Below, one piece after another: positions 44,838 through 53,161 of a stretch of DNA of 64,000 nucleotides. The DNA comes from Spirosoma fluviale (GTDB lineage: Bacteria; Bacteroidota; Bacteroidia; Cytophagales; Spirosomataceae): assembly GCA_945906795.1 (NCBI GenBank), contig CAMDRO010000008.1, forward strand, positions 1-64,000, given 5' to 3'. Under the pieces are notes generated by a model. It made no database searches and was not told the DNA's origin. It worked only from the letters and a program-made list of their open reading frames with translations. The first letter of the stretch is position 1. Each line of letters begins with the position of its first letter. Made by a program: the position numbers and the translations under genes.

Positions 44838-46178
44838 TTAGTCAATATATAAAGTACCGTTTGCCTTTTCTAGCTCAACTTTAGCGATGAGAGCATTGTA
44901 CAAAGAAGTAAAATAATTAGCTTGAGATTCTTTAATGGAAGATTCTGCATTCAGAACTTCTAGATTTGAACCGACCCCTTGTTGGTATTTCACTCGAGTT
45001 ACGCGCGAAATTTCGTTTGCCAACATCAAATTCGACTTTTGTTGTTTAAGCGATTCCAACGAGTTTTTTAAAGTAATCACTGACTGAGACCTTTGGAAAT
45101 CAATCGAAGACTTCAACAAATCAAAGCTTTGTCGAACTTTCTGAAGGTTATTGGCTGATTGGACCGCTTTGTACTTTTTCGAATTCCCGTCAAAAATCGG
45201 TATTTGTAGGGATACCGAGATGGCTGCATTATCAAACCATTGCTTCTTTAATAAATCACCAAAAGCATTCGCACCCGCATTATATCCATAATTAGCATTT
45301 AATAACAGACGGGGAAGATAGCCTGCCTTAATTAATTTCAAATCTAATTCTGCTAAATTTTCCTGCGTTTTTAAAATTGAGTATTCGATTCGATTGGCAT
45401 AGTTGAAAGGTCCAGCTAAATCGTTCAAATTATTTTGCAATTCGACTTGCTCTAAGGTGACACTTAAGCGAATCGCTTCCTCCATCGGATAGCCCATTTG
45501 GAATTTCAACAGCGAGTAGGACATTTCTTGAAGGCGATACACATTTTCTAATTCCGTCTTCAGGTTATTTGCTTGGACATCCAATCTCTGAACATCTATT
45601 TTCTCTACAAATCCTTGAGCGTTCAAGGCTCTTGTTTCTTTTAAAAGAGAATCCAATCTGCTTACATTCAGCTGTAACAATTGCATGCGTTTGTCATTAA
45701 CCAAAATGCCATAATAAGCTTTAGTCACATTTTCGGCCACTTGCTGCTTGGATTGAGTTACCCCCTTAACGGAAAGTTGCTTATATATTTGCGACCCTTT
45801 TAAACCCAAAATATACGTGCCATCAAAAACGAGTTGGCTCATCGTTACATTGGCAAACCCAGAATTTTCAACTCCAAATTTAGCTGCAATCAATTCTCCT
45901 TCAGCGGCAGCGGGGTTAAAAATTCTTGCTGGAATAAACACCCGTTGTAAAATTAGATTATTCACCATTTGAAGTCCGCCATTAACTTGGGGCAAACCCA
46001 TGGCTTTAATTTCATTAATTTTAGCCCCTGCATTTTGCAAATCAATTTGGCTATTCTTCACCTGCACATGGTGAGTGATGGCATAATCTATCGCTTCTTT
46101 TAGGCTAAAGGACTGCGCCATGCTTCCAAAAGAAATTAAAAAAGAAAAGCCGACAAAAATATTTCTTAGGCGGATCAT
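44838..46178 (-). CDS. TolC-family outer-membrane efflux channel
   Basis: 446 residues with signal peptide (FVGFSFLISFGSMAQ). TolC-type duplicated OEP helices: SLKEAIDYAITHHVQVKNSQIDLQNA, then VKYQQGVGSNLEVLNAESSIKESQANYFTSLYNALIAKVELEKANG. It forms the trimeric exit duct for the RND pump. Its first codons overlap the tetR stop by 4 bases, so translation is coupled to the regulator. Confidence 0.92.
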   Translation of the reverse strand: MIRLRNIFVGFSFLISFGSMAQSFSLKEAIDYAITHHVQVKNSQIDLQNAGAKINEIKAMGLPQVNGGLQMVNNLILQRVFIPARIFNPAAAEGELIAAKFGVENSGFANVTMSQLVFDGTYILGLKGSQIYKQLSVKGVTQSKQQVAENVTKAYYGILVNDKRMQLLQLNVSRLDSLLKETRALNAQGFVEKIDVQRLDVQANNLKTELENVYRLQEMSYSLLKFQMGYPMEEAIRLSVTLEQVELQNNLNDLAGPFNYANRIEYSILKTQENLAELDLKLIKAGYLPRLLLNANYGYNAGANAFGDLLKKQWFDNAAISVSLQIPIFDGNSKKYKAVQSANNLQKVRQSFDLLKSSIDFQRSQSVITLKNSLESLKQQKSNLMLANEISRVTRVKYQQGVGSNLEVLNAESSIKESQANYFTSLYNALIAKVELEKANGTLYID

Positions 46179-46780
46179 AAGGGTAAATTGTTTTGGTAAG
46201 ATGTATATAGTGTTAAACCTTTTTCGGTCAAAATCCCACGCATGAAAATGTCCAACAACACGAGTTGGGTTTCAAACAAGGGTAATTTGTTGTTTGGATA
46301 AAAATCTGGATTAAAAGCCAAATTAACTTCGGCCATCCGCAAGCGCGCTAATAATTCGAAATCAATATCATTTCTGAAATACCCAAATTGTGCGCCTTTT
46401 TTAAAGTCAGCAATCAGATTTTCGTTAATACATTTTTCTCCGTGTTCTGCAAAAAGCTGATACGCCTTCGGGAAGTACTTTTGAATCTCGTATAAAAGCC
46501 TAGGATTCATTTGAGTAAACAAATCCTTGGTCATTTCGAAGGACTTGAATATCTTTTCGATCACGTTCGGATATAGTCTATCTAGCTCGTCCCATTTCGC
46601 ATTATCCTGTTCAATGAAGGTATTAACGACATCAAACACCATGGTGTCTTTGTCCGGAAAATGTTGATATATCGTTTTTTTAGAAATCCCTAAATCCGTT
46701 GCAATGTCATCCATCGTGACGGTCTTTACTCCGTAACGAAAGAATAATTGAGCTCCTTTATGTAGAATACGCGATTTCAT
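46175..46780 (-). CDS. TetR/AcrR-family regulator of the efflux operon
   Basis: 201 residues. N-terminal HTH: TVTMDDIATDLGISKKTIYQHFPDKDTMVFDVV (about 20-52); the remaining helical domain would bind the inducer. It is the first gene of the operon and its promoter contains an inverted repeat over the -33 box (46820-46844), as expected for autorepression. Ligand unknown, presumably a pump substrate. Confidence 0.9.
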   Translation of the reverse strand: MKSRILHKGAQLFFRYGVKTVTMDDIATDLGISKKTIYQHFPDKDTMVFDVVNTFIEQDNAKWDELDRLYPNVIEKIFKSFEMTKDLFTQMNPRLLYEIQKYFPKAYQLFAEHGEKCINENLIADFKKGAQFGYFRNDIDFELLARLRMAEVNLAFNPDFYPNNKLPLFETQLVLLDIFMRGILTEKGLTLYTSYQNNLPL

Positions 46781-46808
46781 TTGCTAAACTCGATGGGTAA
46801 TTGAGCTG

Positions 46809-46838
46809 CAAAACTATGGAAACTTTTGTATACTACAA
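46809..46838 (-). promoter_or_regulatory. Promoter of the tetR-tolC-adaptor-RND operon
   Basis: On the minus strand, TTG (46836-46838), a 19-base spacer, TAGTTTTG (46809-46816): full consensus, with predicted start near 46803 and a leader of about 23 bases. Confidence 0.7.
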
Positions 46839-46844
46839 AGTTTT
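46820..46844. promoter_or_regulatory. Candidate TetR operator
   Basis: Interrupted palindrome AAA-CT-TTTGTA-TAC-TACAAA-GT-TTT: a perfect 6-bp inverted repeat (46825-46830 / 46834-46839) with a 3-base centre, plus three more complementary pairs outside. It covers the TTG box of the operon promoter, so a bound dimer would block RNA polymerase. Confidence 0.58.
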
Positions 46845-46882
46845 CTTGTATTATATTTAGATTAACAAAAGGTTAATTTTGA

Positions 46883-47398
46883 CTAGCGGCCAAAATCATC
46901 TTGCAAACGGACGATATCTGATTCGTCGGAGGGTTGGCTTGCATCCGTATGTTGCCATATTTCTGCAACGACACCCCAATCATTCAAACCGATTAATCGA
47001 TGCCTTTCGCCTTGTTGGAGTTTAATAAAATCCCCAGAAACATAGGATCCCACGGGGCCTTGTTCGTCTGTATCTGAGATGGCGATGCCCACGGGCCCAG
47101 AAATGACCGTCCAGATTTCCGCTCTCCTAACATGGTATTGCCATGAAAGGCGTTTTGCAGGAGCGACAATTAGAAATTTGGGACTTAGTTTGTTGGTAAT
47201 TTGGATATCATCTAGGCTCAGATTAGGGAAAAATTGGGCTGCAAACTTGGCTGCCTGCGATTCGTCTAACACAAAAAAACCTCCCCATGGCCTAGAAAAA
47301 TCTTCAGAAATCACTTGATATCCTAATTCAGCAATATAGGTTTCTACGTTCGCAAAAACTTCTTGTGCAGATAAATTACTTTCAAATGTTGGCAGCAT
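46883..47398 (-). CDS. Cupin-domain protein, phosphomannose-isomerase-like
   Basis: 171 residues. RPWGGFFVLDE at about 41-51 recalls type II mannose-6-phosphate isomerase/GDP-mannose pyrophosphorylase C-termini, which share a cupin core. The barrel has RLSWQYHVRRAEIWTVISGPVGIAI and GDFIKLQQGERHRLIGL, where the usual first metal motif (H-x-H) is partly replaced by WQYHVRRAE. A sugar-phosphate isomerase or sugar-binding role is inferred. It stands alone between tetR and the oxidoreductase gene. Confidence 0.68.
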   Translation of the reverse strand: MLPTFESNLSAQEVFANVETYIAELGYQVISEDFSRPWGGFFVLDESQAAKFAAQFFPNLSLDDIQITNKLSPKFLIVAPAKRLSWQYHVRRAEIWTVISGPVGIAISDTDEQGPVGSYVSGDFIKLQQGERHRLIGLNDWGVVAEIWQHTDASQPSDESDIVRLQDDFGR

Positions 47399-47422
47399 GT
47401 CCTATTAATTTTTACAAAAATA

Positions 47423-47450
47423 AAAAGACGGGAAAAGATTCCCGCCTTTT
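47423..47450 (-). terminator. Terminator of the Gfo/Idh/MocA oxidoreductase gene
   Basis: Stem AAAAGACGGGAA / TTCCCGCCTTTT (one mismatch) with a 4-base loop. On the minus strand it leads into TTTTTATTTTT, 26 bases past the stop codon. Confidence 0.7.
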
Positions 47451-47475
47451 AAATAAAATAAAATGTTATAATGTA

Positions 47476-48924
47476 TTATTTCTTCTCGTCAAGCTTCCAA
47501 CCTGCACGATATTCGCGCTTCACAAATTGGTTTGCTGCTTCGAAATTGGTAATCCTCATATTCGCAGCATCCCAGTTGAGCTGCTGACGACCTATATAAT
47601 TGGCCGTTCTGCCATCTCCTTCACGAAGCATGTAAGTACGAATAGCTATATTTCCCATCAAAACGGATTCTGTAAAAGGTCCTGAATAATCAAAACCAGA
47701 ACTAACTTCCATTTTACCAAACCCTGCTTTACAAGCTTCCACCCATTGAGTCTGGTGACCTGCAGGTCCATTAGTCACGCGCGCGTAGGTAATTTTACTT
47801 GGCAATTCCGCTTCTGGAACTTGCTTTCCATTTTTGAAAACCTTGGGATACATTCCATAAGTACCGCAAGTCATGATGCCTTTGGTACCGATTAAAATTA
47901 CGCCATTCGTTCCATCTGGATCGCCAATCACCTCACTCGCTGGAATTCCTTCTGGATGTGGGGCACGAAGACCTCCGTCAAACCAAGTCAACGTAACCGC
48001 CGATTTATTTCTAGCTGAAGCTGCATAGCGTAAAGTGGTTATCGATGATGGTGGACATCCTTCTGGAATCCACTCAGGCACCCAATCTTGCAAGAAAACT
48101 GATCCTACTGAACACTCAACCGTTAAGGCATCGCGAATTCCCAACACTTTAAATGGAGGATCTAATAAGTGACAACCCATATCTCCTAACGCACCGGTGC
48201 CATAATCCCACCAACCTCTCCACTTAAATGGCAATAGGGCTGGATTGTATTCTCTATATTTAGCAGGTCCTAACCAAAGGTCCCAATCTAACTCTTGGGG
48301 TGCTGGTGATCCCGCCGCTGGATAGGTGATTCCTTGAGGCCAAACGGGTCTGTTGGTCCAAACTTGTACCGAATGAACTTTGCCAATTACCCCTGCGTCA
48401 AACCACTCCATCATTTGGCGAACTCCGTCTCCTGAAGAACCTTGATTTCCCATTTGGGTTACGAGCTTCATCTCACGCGCTTTTTCAGTCATCATTCTGG
48501 CCTCAAAAATATCGTGCGTCAAAGGCTTTTGAACGTATACGTGTTTCCCACGATTCATCGCAGCCATAGCTATAGTCGTATGGGTATGGTCAGGAGTAGA
48601 TACAATAACGGCATCTACATTATTTCCCTCGGCCTCTAAAGCTTTGCGGAAATCTTTGTAATATTTAGCGTTTGGAAGCTCCTTGCGGGCTTTTGCTGAT
48701 TGGCGATCATCGACATCCACTAAGGCTACGATATTTTCTGCTCCTTTATTGAAAGAGCTCATGATGTCGCTATACCCTTTACCGCCGGCACCAATTCCCA
48801 TGATGTTTAATTTATCGGAAGGAGCTGTAAAACCTTTGCCCAACACGTGACGAGGGACAATGTAAAAACTTGCGGCGGCTACTGAAGCATTTTTGATGAA
48901 GTTTCGCCTTGAATCATTACTCAT
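47476..48924 (-). CDS. Gfo/Idh/MocA-family oxidoreductase with Tat signal
   Basis: 482 residues. A twin-arginine signal (DSRRNFIKNASVAAASF) predicts folded export to the periplasm. The Rossmann motif is IMGIGAGGKGYSDI; the family EKP-like motif appears as HVYVQKPLTHDI, followed by QMGNQGSSGDGVRQMMEWFDAGVIGKV. The second half has WWDYGTGALGDMGCHLLD, common in Bacteroidota periplasmic glycan oxidoreductases of this type. Substrate is probably a sugar or inositol derivative. It forms a single-gene unit with a possible -7 box TATATTTG at 48975-48982 and its own terminator. Confidence 0.87.
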   Translation of the reverse strand: MSNDSRRNFIKNASVAAASFYIVPRHVLGKGFTAPSDKLNIMGIGAGGKGYSDIMSSFNKGAENIVALVDVDDRQSAKARKELPNAKYYKDFRKALEAEGNNVDAVIVSTPDHTHTTIAMAAMNRGKHVYVQKPLTHDIFEARMMTEKAREMKLVTQMGNQGSSGDGVRQMMEWFDAGVIGKVHSVQVWTNRPVWPQGITYPAAGSPAPQELDWDLWLGPAKYREYNPALLPFKWRGWWDYGTGALGDMGCHLLDPPFKVLGIRDALTVECSVGSVFLQDWVPEWIPEGCPPSSITTLRYAASARNKSAVTLTWFDGGLRAPHPEGIPASEVIGDPDGTNGVILIGTKGIMTCGTYGMYPKVFKNGKQVPEAELPSKITYARVTNGPAGHQTQWVEACKAGFGKMEVSSGFDYSGPFTESVLMGNIAIRTYMLREGDGRTANYIGRQQLNWDAANMRITNFEAANQFVKREYRAGWKLDEKK

Positions 48925-49087
48925 AATAATCGTTATTTAGGTTAGTTAAATCAGATAAGATGATTTTATTGATCCAAATATAGCAGATAAACAAAAACAC
49001 ATGATTTAGTAAAATTGAAAAAAAATTGGCAAAAAGCAAACCGAATTAGATTTAATTTATTTTGGTCTGCCGCATACGAACATAAAA

Positions 49088-49113
49088 AAAGGGGACGCTT
49101 TCGCATCCCCTTT
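49088..49113 (-). terminator. Terminator of rpsA
   Basis: On the minus strand AAAGGGGATGC-GAAA-GCGTCCCCTTT: an 11-bp stem (one G-T pair) closed by a GNRA tetraloop, followed by TTTT. It lies 20 bases past the rpsA stop. Confidence 0.85.
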
Positions 49114-49133
49114 CCCTAAAATATGATTGAAAA

Positions 49134-50975
49134 TTACTCAGCTTTCTTAGATTTTTTCTCTAATTTTTTAATCGCTTGAGCTCTTTCAGCGCCTTCCATT
49201 TGCTCTTTTAAAGCAGATAAAGCACCGATATCCCCCATAGTCGATTTCTCAGCTGTAGACGCAGCTGGTTTATCAGCTGCCGCTTTAGTCGTTTTCTTTT
49301 TCTCTGCTGGCTTGGCCGTAGCTGCTGCTACTTCTTCAGCGGTAGCTTCGGTAAACGTTCTAGTGTGAGAAAGAATAATCTTACGATCTTCTTTTTGGAA
49401 TTCAATCACGACGAAATCCAAAGCCTCTCCTACTTCAGCCACAGATTCATCAGCCTTAACTAATTGCTTCAATGGAGCTAAACCTTCAATACCGTAGGGC
49501 AATTCTAATACAGCCATTTTATCTGTCTTAGAGATAATGGTGGCTTTTTGAATTGATCCTAAATTAAATACGCTTTCAAAAGTATCCCAAGGATTTTCTT
49601 CTAATTGCTTATGCCCTAAAGCTAGGCGACGATTTTCAGCATCTAACTCAATCACGACTACACCCAAAGAATCTCCTACTTTGACAAACTCCGATGGATG
49701 CTTGATTTTCTTGGTCCAAGATAAATCAGACACGTGAACTAATCCGTCAATACCTTCTTCTAATTCAAGGAATAGACCAAAGTTGGTTAGATTACGAACT
49801 GTTCCCTTATGCTTAGTACCAATCGCATATTTAGCTAATAAATCGGTCTTGTTCCAAGGATCTTCTGTTAATTGCTTAACGCCTAATGACATTTTGCGCT
49901 CAGTACGATCTAAAGTCAACACAACAGCTTCCATTTCATCGCCTACTTTCAAGAAATCCTGTGGATTACGTAAATGTTGAGACCATGACATTTCAGACAC
50001 GTGAATTAAACCTTCCACGCCAGGAAGAACTTCTAAGAATGCACCGTAATCGGCCACATTAACAATCTTACCTTTTACTTTCGAACCTACTTCAGTTTCC
50101 GCAACTAAAGCCTCCCAAGGGTGCGCTTGTAATTGCTTCATACCTAAAGAGATACGTTTTTTGTTTTCATCGAAATCCAACACAACCACTTGGATTTTTT
50201 GATCCAATTTCAACACTTCTTGTGGATGGTTTATGCGGCCCCATGAAATATCAGTAATATGAAGTAAACCATCAACACCCCCTAAATCGATGAACACACC
50301 GAAATTAGTCATGTTTTTAATCACTCCTTCTAATACTTGACCCTTATCTAAATTCGTCAAAATAGTCTGACGTTGGGCTTCAAGATCTTTTTCAATTAAT
50401 ACTTTATGAGAAACAACTACGTTGTCATTCGTATGATTAATCTTAACGACCTTAACCTCCATATTTTTACCTACAAAAATATCAAAGTCACGGATAGGCT
50501 TAACGTCAATTTGAGAACCTGGCAAGAACGCCTCAATTCCAAAAATGTCAACAATTAAACCTCCTTTAGTACGGCGTTTAACAAAACCATTGATGATAAT
50601 ATCTTCTTCCAAAGCTTTCTCAATGTTCGTCCAAGCACTCATCACCTTAGCCAATTTGCGAGACAATGTTAATTGGCCATTCGCATCTTCTTGGTTTTCA
50701 ATGTATACTTCCACTTCATCACCAGGCTTTAAATCTGGCATATCACGGAATTCAGAAGCAGATACTAATCCATCTGATTTAAATCCAATGTTGATGATTA
50801 CTTCACGGTCTGTTTTACTTACCACGATCCCTTTCACCACCTCTTTTTCAGTCACCGAATTTAAGGTTGCCTCAATAGCAGCCTCCATTTTTTCTTTAAC
50901 ATCAGCTGCATAACTGCCACCGAATCCTTTACCTTCAACTAAATCCCAGTCGAAATCTTTTGGTTGTTTTGACAT
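49134..50975 (-). CDS. rpsA: 30S ribosomal protein S1
   Basis: 613 residues with six S1 motifs at about 47-110, 131-197, 212-282, 300-370, 388-457 and 472-540. Domains 3-5 have the classic GVFIDLGGVDGLLHITDISW form; 1, 2 and 6 are more divergent, as usual. The C-terminal ~70 residues are Ala/Lys-rich and probably disordered. S1 delivers mRNA to the 30S subunit, which matters in a lineage that hardly uses Shine-Dalgarno pairing. The gene is monocistronic, with a full promoter 80 bases upstream, a leader of about 75 bases and a strong terminator. Confidence 0.95.
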   Translation of the reverse strand: MSKQPKDFDWDLVEGKGFGGSYAADVKEKMEAAIEATLNSVTEKEVVKGIVVSKTDREVIINIGFKSDGLVSASEFRDMPDLKPGDEVEVYIENQEDANGQLTLSRKLAKVMSAWTNIEKALEEDIIINGFVKRRTKGGLIVDIFGIEAFLPGSQIDVKPIRDFDIFVGKNMEVKVVKINHTNDNVVVSHKVLIEKDLEAQRQTILTNLDKGQVLEGVIKNMTNFGVFIDLGGVDGLLHITDISWGRINHPQEVLKLDQKIQVVVLDFDENKKRISLGMKQLQAHPWEALVAETEVGSKVKGKIVNVADYGAFLEVLPGVEGLIHVSEMSWSQHLRNPQDFLKVGDEMEAVVLTLDRTERKMSLGVKQLTEDPWNKTDLLAKYAIGTKHKGTVRNLTNFGLFLELEEGIDGLVHVSDLSWTKKIKHPSEFVKVGDSLGVVVIELDAENRRLALGHKQLEENPWDTFESVFNLGSIQKATIISKTDKMAVLELPYGIEGLAPLKQLVKADESVAEVGEALDFVVIEFQKEDRKIILSHTRTFTEATAEEVAAATAKPAEKKKTTKAAADKPAASTAEKSTMGDIGALSALKEQMEGAERAQAIKKLEKKSKKAE

Positions 50976-51055
50976 AAATTTTTTGCCCTGGATACATCAA
51001 CACGTCGGGCTAACATGCTGAACTTAAGTGTATAATTAAATTTTAAATCGGGGTG

Positions 51056-51085
51056 CAAAGATAAATAAAAATATTTCATATTCAA
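51056..51085 (-). promoter_or_regulatory. Promoter of rpsA with long leader
   Basis: Minus strand TTG (51083-51085), 19-base spacer, TATCTTTG (51056-51063), the full consensus. Transcription should begin near 51050, leaving an unusually long leader of about 75 bases before the ATG at 50975. A weak hairpin (50998-51004 with 51014-51020) lies in it. Confidence 0.7.
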
Positions 51086-51124
51086 TGAATTTCTTTAAAT
51101 TCGAATTCTCAAGACCTATCAAAC

Positions 51125-52276
51125 ATGAAAAAAATTAATCTTTTGGGCTTACTAATGGCCTTCATTCATTTTTCTTTCCTTAGTTTTTCACAAAATCCAA
51201 ACAAACCTATGGCTTTGCTTTCTTCCAAACCTTTTGGACAAACCCCTTCAGGGGAATCTGTAACTCTATTTACCTTAAGAAATACTTCTGGAATGGAAGT
51301 TCAAATCATGAATTATGGAGGTATCATCACCAAAATTTTAACTCCTGATAAAAATGGTACAGTCGAAGATGTGGTATTAGGTTTTGAAACGTTAGATGAA
51401 TACATCAAAGACAACCCGTTTTTTGGCGCCTCTGTGGGCCGTTATGGAAATAGAATTGCCAAGGGGAAATTTACGCTCGATGGTGTTGGATACCAAATGG
51501 CCCTAAACAATAATGGAAATGCACTACACGGAGGCCTAAAAGGTTTTGACAAAAAAGTTTGGCAAGTGATATCCGCGAGCGAAACAGCTGAAGGCCCAAA
51601 AATTGTTTTGAAATACATTTCTAAAGATATGGAAGAGGGTTTTCCAGGAAATCTGACTGTTCATTTATCCTATATATTAACGGCTAAAAATGAATTGTCG
51701 ATTGAATTTTCTGCAACGACAGACAAAGCAACGGTGATCAACCTGTGCAATCACAGCTATTTTAATTTAAGTGGGAATGGTAAGCAGAATGTGTTGGCTC
51801 ACACCTTGCAATTAAATGCCCCTAAACTCGTAGCTGTGGATAATAAATTAATCCCAACAGGTGATTTAATCCCAGTAGCAGGAACGCCCTTCGACTTTTT
51901 AAGTCCCCAGGTGATTGGCAGCAGAATTGATCAAACAGAAAATGAGCAAATAAAACGTGGGGGTGGATATGACCATTGTTTTGCATTTGACAAGCCATTG
52001 GGCCAATTTGCCGTGGTAGCCATCGCACATGATCCAATTTCTGGGCGTACACTAGAGGCGTCTACCACCGAACCTGGAGTTCAGTTTTATACGGGTAATT
52101 TTCTTGACGGACACCTTAAAGGAAAAAATGGAGCTATATATGGCAAAAGGTCAGGTTTTTGTCTTGAGACCCAGCACTATCCAGATTCTCCTAACCGACC
52201 CGATTTCCCAAGTACCGTTTTGAGGCCAGGAAATCATTATACGACTAAAACCAATTACAAGTTTTTCGTTCAGTAA
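51125..52276 (+). CDS. galM: Exported aldose 1-epimerase (galactose mutarotase)
   Basis: 383 residues with a signal peptide (LLGLLMAFIHFSFLSFSQ), so this mutarotase is periplasmic. Motifs: MNYGGIITKILTPDKNG, FFGASVGRYGNRIAKGKF, LHGGLKGFDKKVWQ, catalytic His in INLCNHSYFNLSG, GGGYDHCFAF and the catalytic Glu in GFCLETQHYPDSPN. It interconverts alpha and beta aldose anomers. It is divergent from rpsA. Confidence 0.93.
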   Translation: MKKINLLGLLMAFIHFSFLSFSQNPNKPMALLSSKPFGQTPSGESVTLFTLRNTSGMEVQIMNYGGIITKILTPDKNGTVEDVVLGFETLDEYIKDNPFFGASVGRYGNRIAKGKFTLDGVGYQMALNNNGNALHGGLKGFDKKVWQVISASETAEGPKIVLKYISKDMEEGFPGNLTVHLSYILTAKNELSIEFSATTDKATVINLCNHSYFNLSGNGKQNVLAHTLQLNAPKLVAVDNKLIPTGDLIPVAGTPFDFLSPQVIGSRIDQTENEQIKRGGGYDHCFAFDKPLGQFAVVAIAHDPISGRTLEASTTEPGVQFYTGNFLDGHLKGKNGAIYGKRSGFCLETQHYPDSPNRPDFPSTVLRPGNHYTTKTNYKFFVQ

Positions 52277-52463
52277 AAATCAAAGAGGTTTGCTCGTCTT
52301 CATGATTCGATTGCGAGCGATTCTAAATTGGATCAATTTTACGATTAGAAGTTTCTGAATGGAATTTTGTTCGATGAAAGCACGCCCTTGTGCTGGACTA
52401 TTTGCTGCTCGTTTTATAGAATTCGTTTTAAATGTTACCATGTCTGGCCAATCAAAACTCTGA

Positions 52464-52730
52464 TTAAGGAAAAGTTTTATAGATATCCTTGCGGCGTTCG
52501 AAGACGACAAAGTTGACAATATCATTTTCTAATTTAAGCCCGATTCTATAATCACCGACTCTTATTCGATAATACACTTCGAAACCTGCTAACTTTTTAA
52601 TGTTTTTTATATCTGAAATAGATTCAGCTAACTCTACTTGAATAATGCAATTGTAAATTGAATTTTTGAGAGACTTATTTTTGAGTTTTTCAAGCTCTTT
52701 CAAAAAAGTCTTTTTAAAATCAACCTTCAT
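52464..52730 (-). CDS. RelE/ParE-superfamily toxin
   Basis: 88 residues with the RelE/ParE layout: KTFLKELEKLKNKSLKNSI (helices), IKKLAGFEVYYRIRVGDYRIGLKLENDIVNFVVFERRKDIYK. The YRIRVGDYRIG and late RRKDIYK blocks are the beta-sheet core and the basic C-terminal residues of ribosome-dependent mRNA interferases. It overlaps the antitoxin stop by 4 bases. Whether it cleaves mRNA or targets gyrase cannot be told from sequence. Confidence 0.85.
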   Translation of the reverse strand: MKVDFKKTFLKELEKLKNKSLKNSIYNCIIQVELAESISDIKNIKKLAGFEVYYRIRVGDYRIGLKLENDIVNFVVFERRKDIYKTFP

Positions 52731-52924
52731 TTACCTAAAGCTTTCATGACTTCACTGCGACTGACATTCGGGGTTTTCATACCTACTTCGATTTTTTGAG
52801 CAAATCGCCAATCTTCTATTTCAGCGCTTGTTAAAGCTTTGGCTGACATTCCTAGTTTCTTTGCTAGACCAATTAGAAAAGCAATGTCGGACTTCTTTTC
52901 CACGTTAATAAGTACGGCTTCCAT
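52727..52924 (-). CDS. Antitoxin partner of the RelE-type toxin
   Basis: 65 residues. The pattern LIGLAKKLGMSAKALTSAEIEDW, then I.VGMKTPNVSRSEVMKALGK, is that of small Bacteroidota antitoxins encoded directly before RelE/ParE toxins. The N-terminal half is probably a dimer/DNA-binding part and the C-terminal tail wraps the toxin. No clear HTH is visible. The 4-base overlap with the toxin supports a coupled type II module. Confidence 0.78.
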   Translation of the reverse strand: MEAVLINVEKKSDIAFLIGLAKKLGMSAKALTSAEIEDWRFAQKIEVGMKTPNVSRSEVMKALGK

Positions 52925-52943
52925 GACACATTTATTTGAACTT

Positions 52944-52974
52944 CAAACTTACAAATTATTTCTGAAGAAGTCAA
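52944..52974 (-). promoter_or_regulatory. Promoter of the toxin-antitoxin pair
   Basis: Minus strand TTG (52972-52974), 20-base spacer, TAAGTTTG (52944-52951), the full consensus. The leader is about 14 bases. Confidence 0.62.
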
Positions 52975-53161
52975 AGCAATGTTGGATTTGAAACAGGGCA
53001 AACCGGGATGTCGGCGACCAGCTAGCTAACCAAAAAGGGTGATACTTTTCTGCATTTGACGTGTCTTAAAATTCGGTCCCTTATTCCTATTCTAGCCCTA
53101 AAACAAAAAACTTCTCACACAAGGTGGTTTCTGTGGGCCCACTAGAAAATTTTAAAATCTC

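Noticed and set aside
52280-52525. An 81-codon minus-strand frame downstream of and overlapping the toxin gene
   Set aside because: It overlaps the toxin gene in another frame, shows no family-like motif, and its composition looks like shadow coding. A degraded gene is possible but not supported.
52925-53161. Possible mobile-element scar beside the toxin-antitoxin pair
   Set aside because: Apart from the TA promoter I see no inverted repeats, target duplications or gene fragments in this 237-base stretch.
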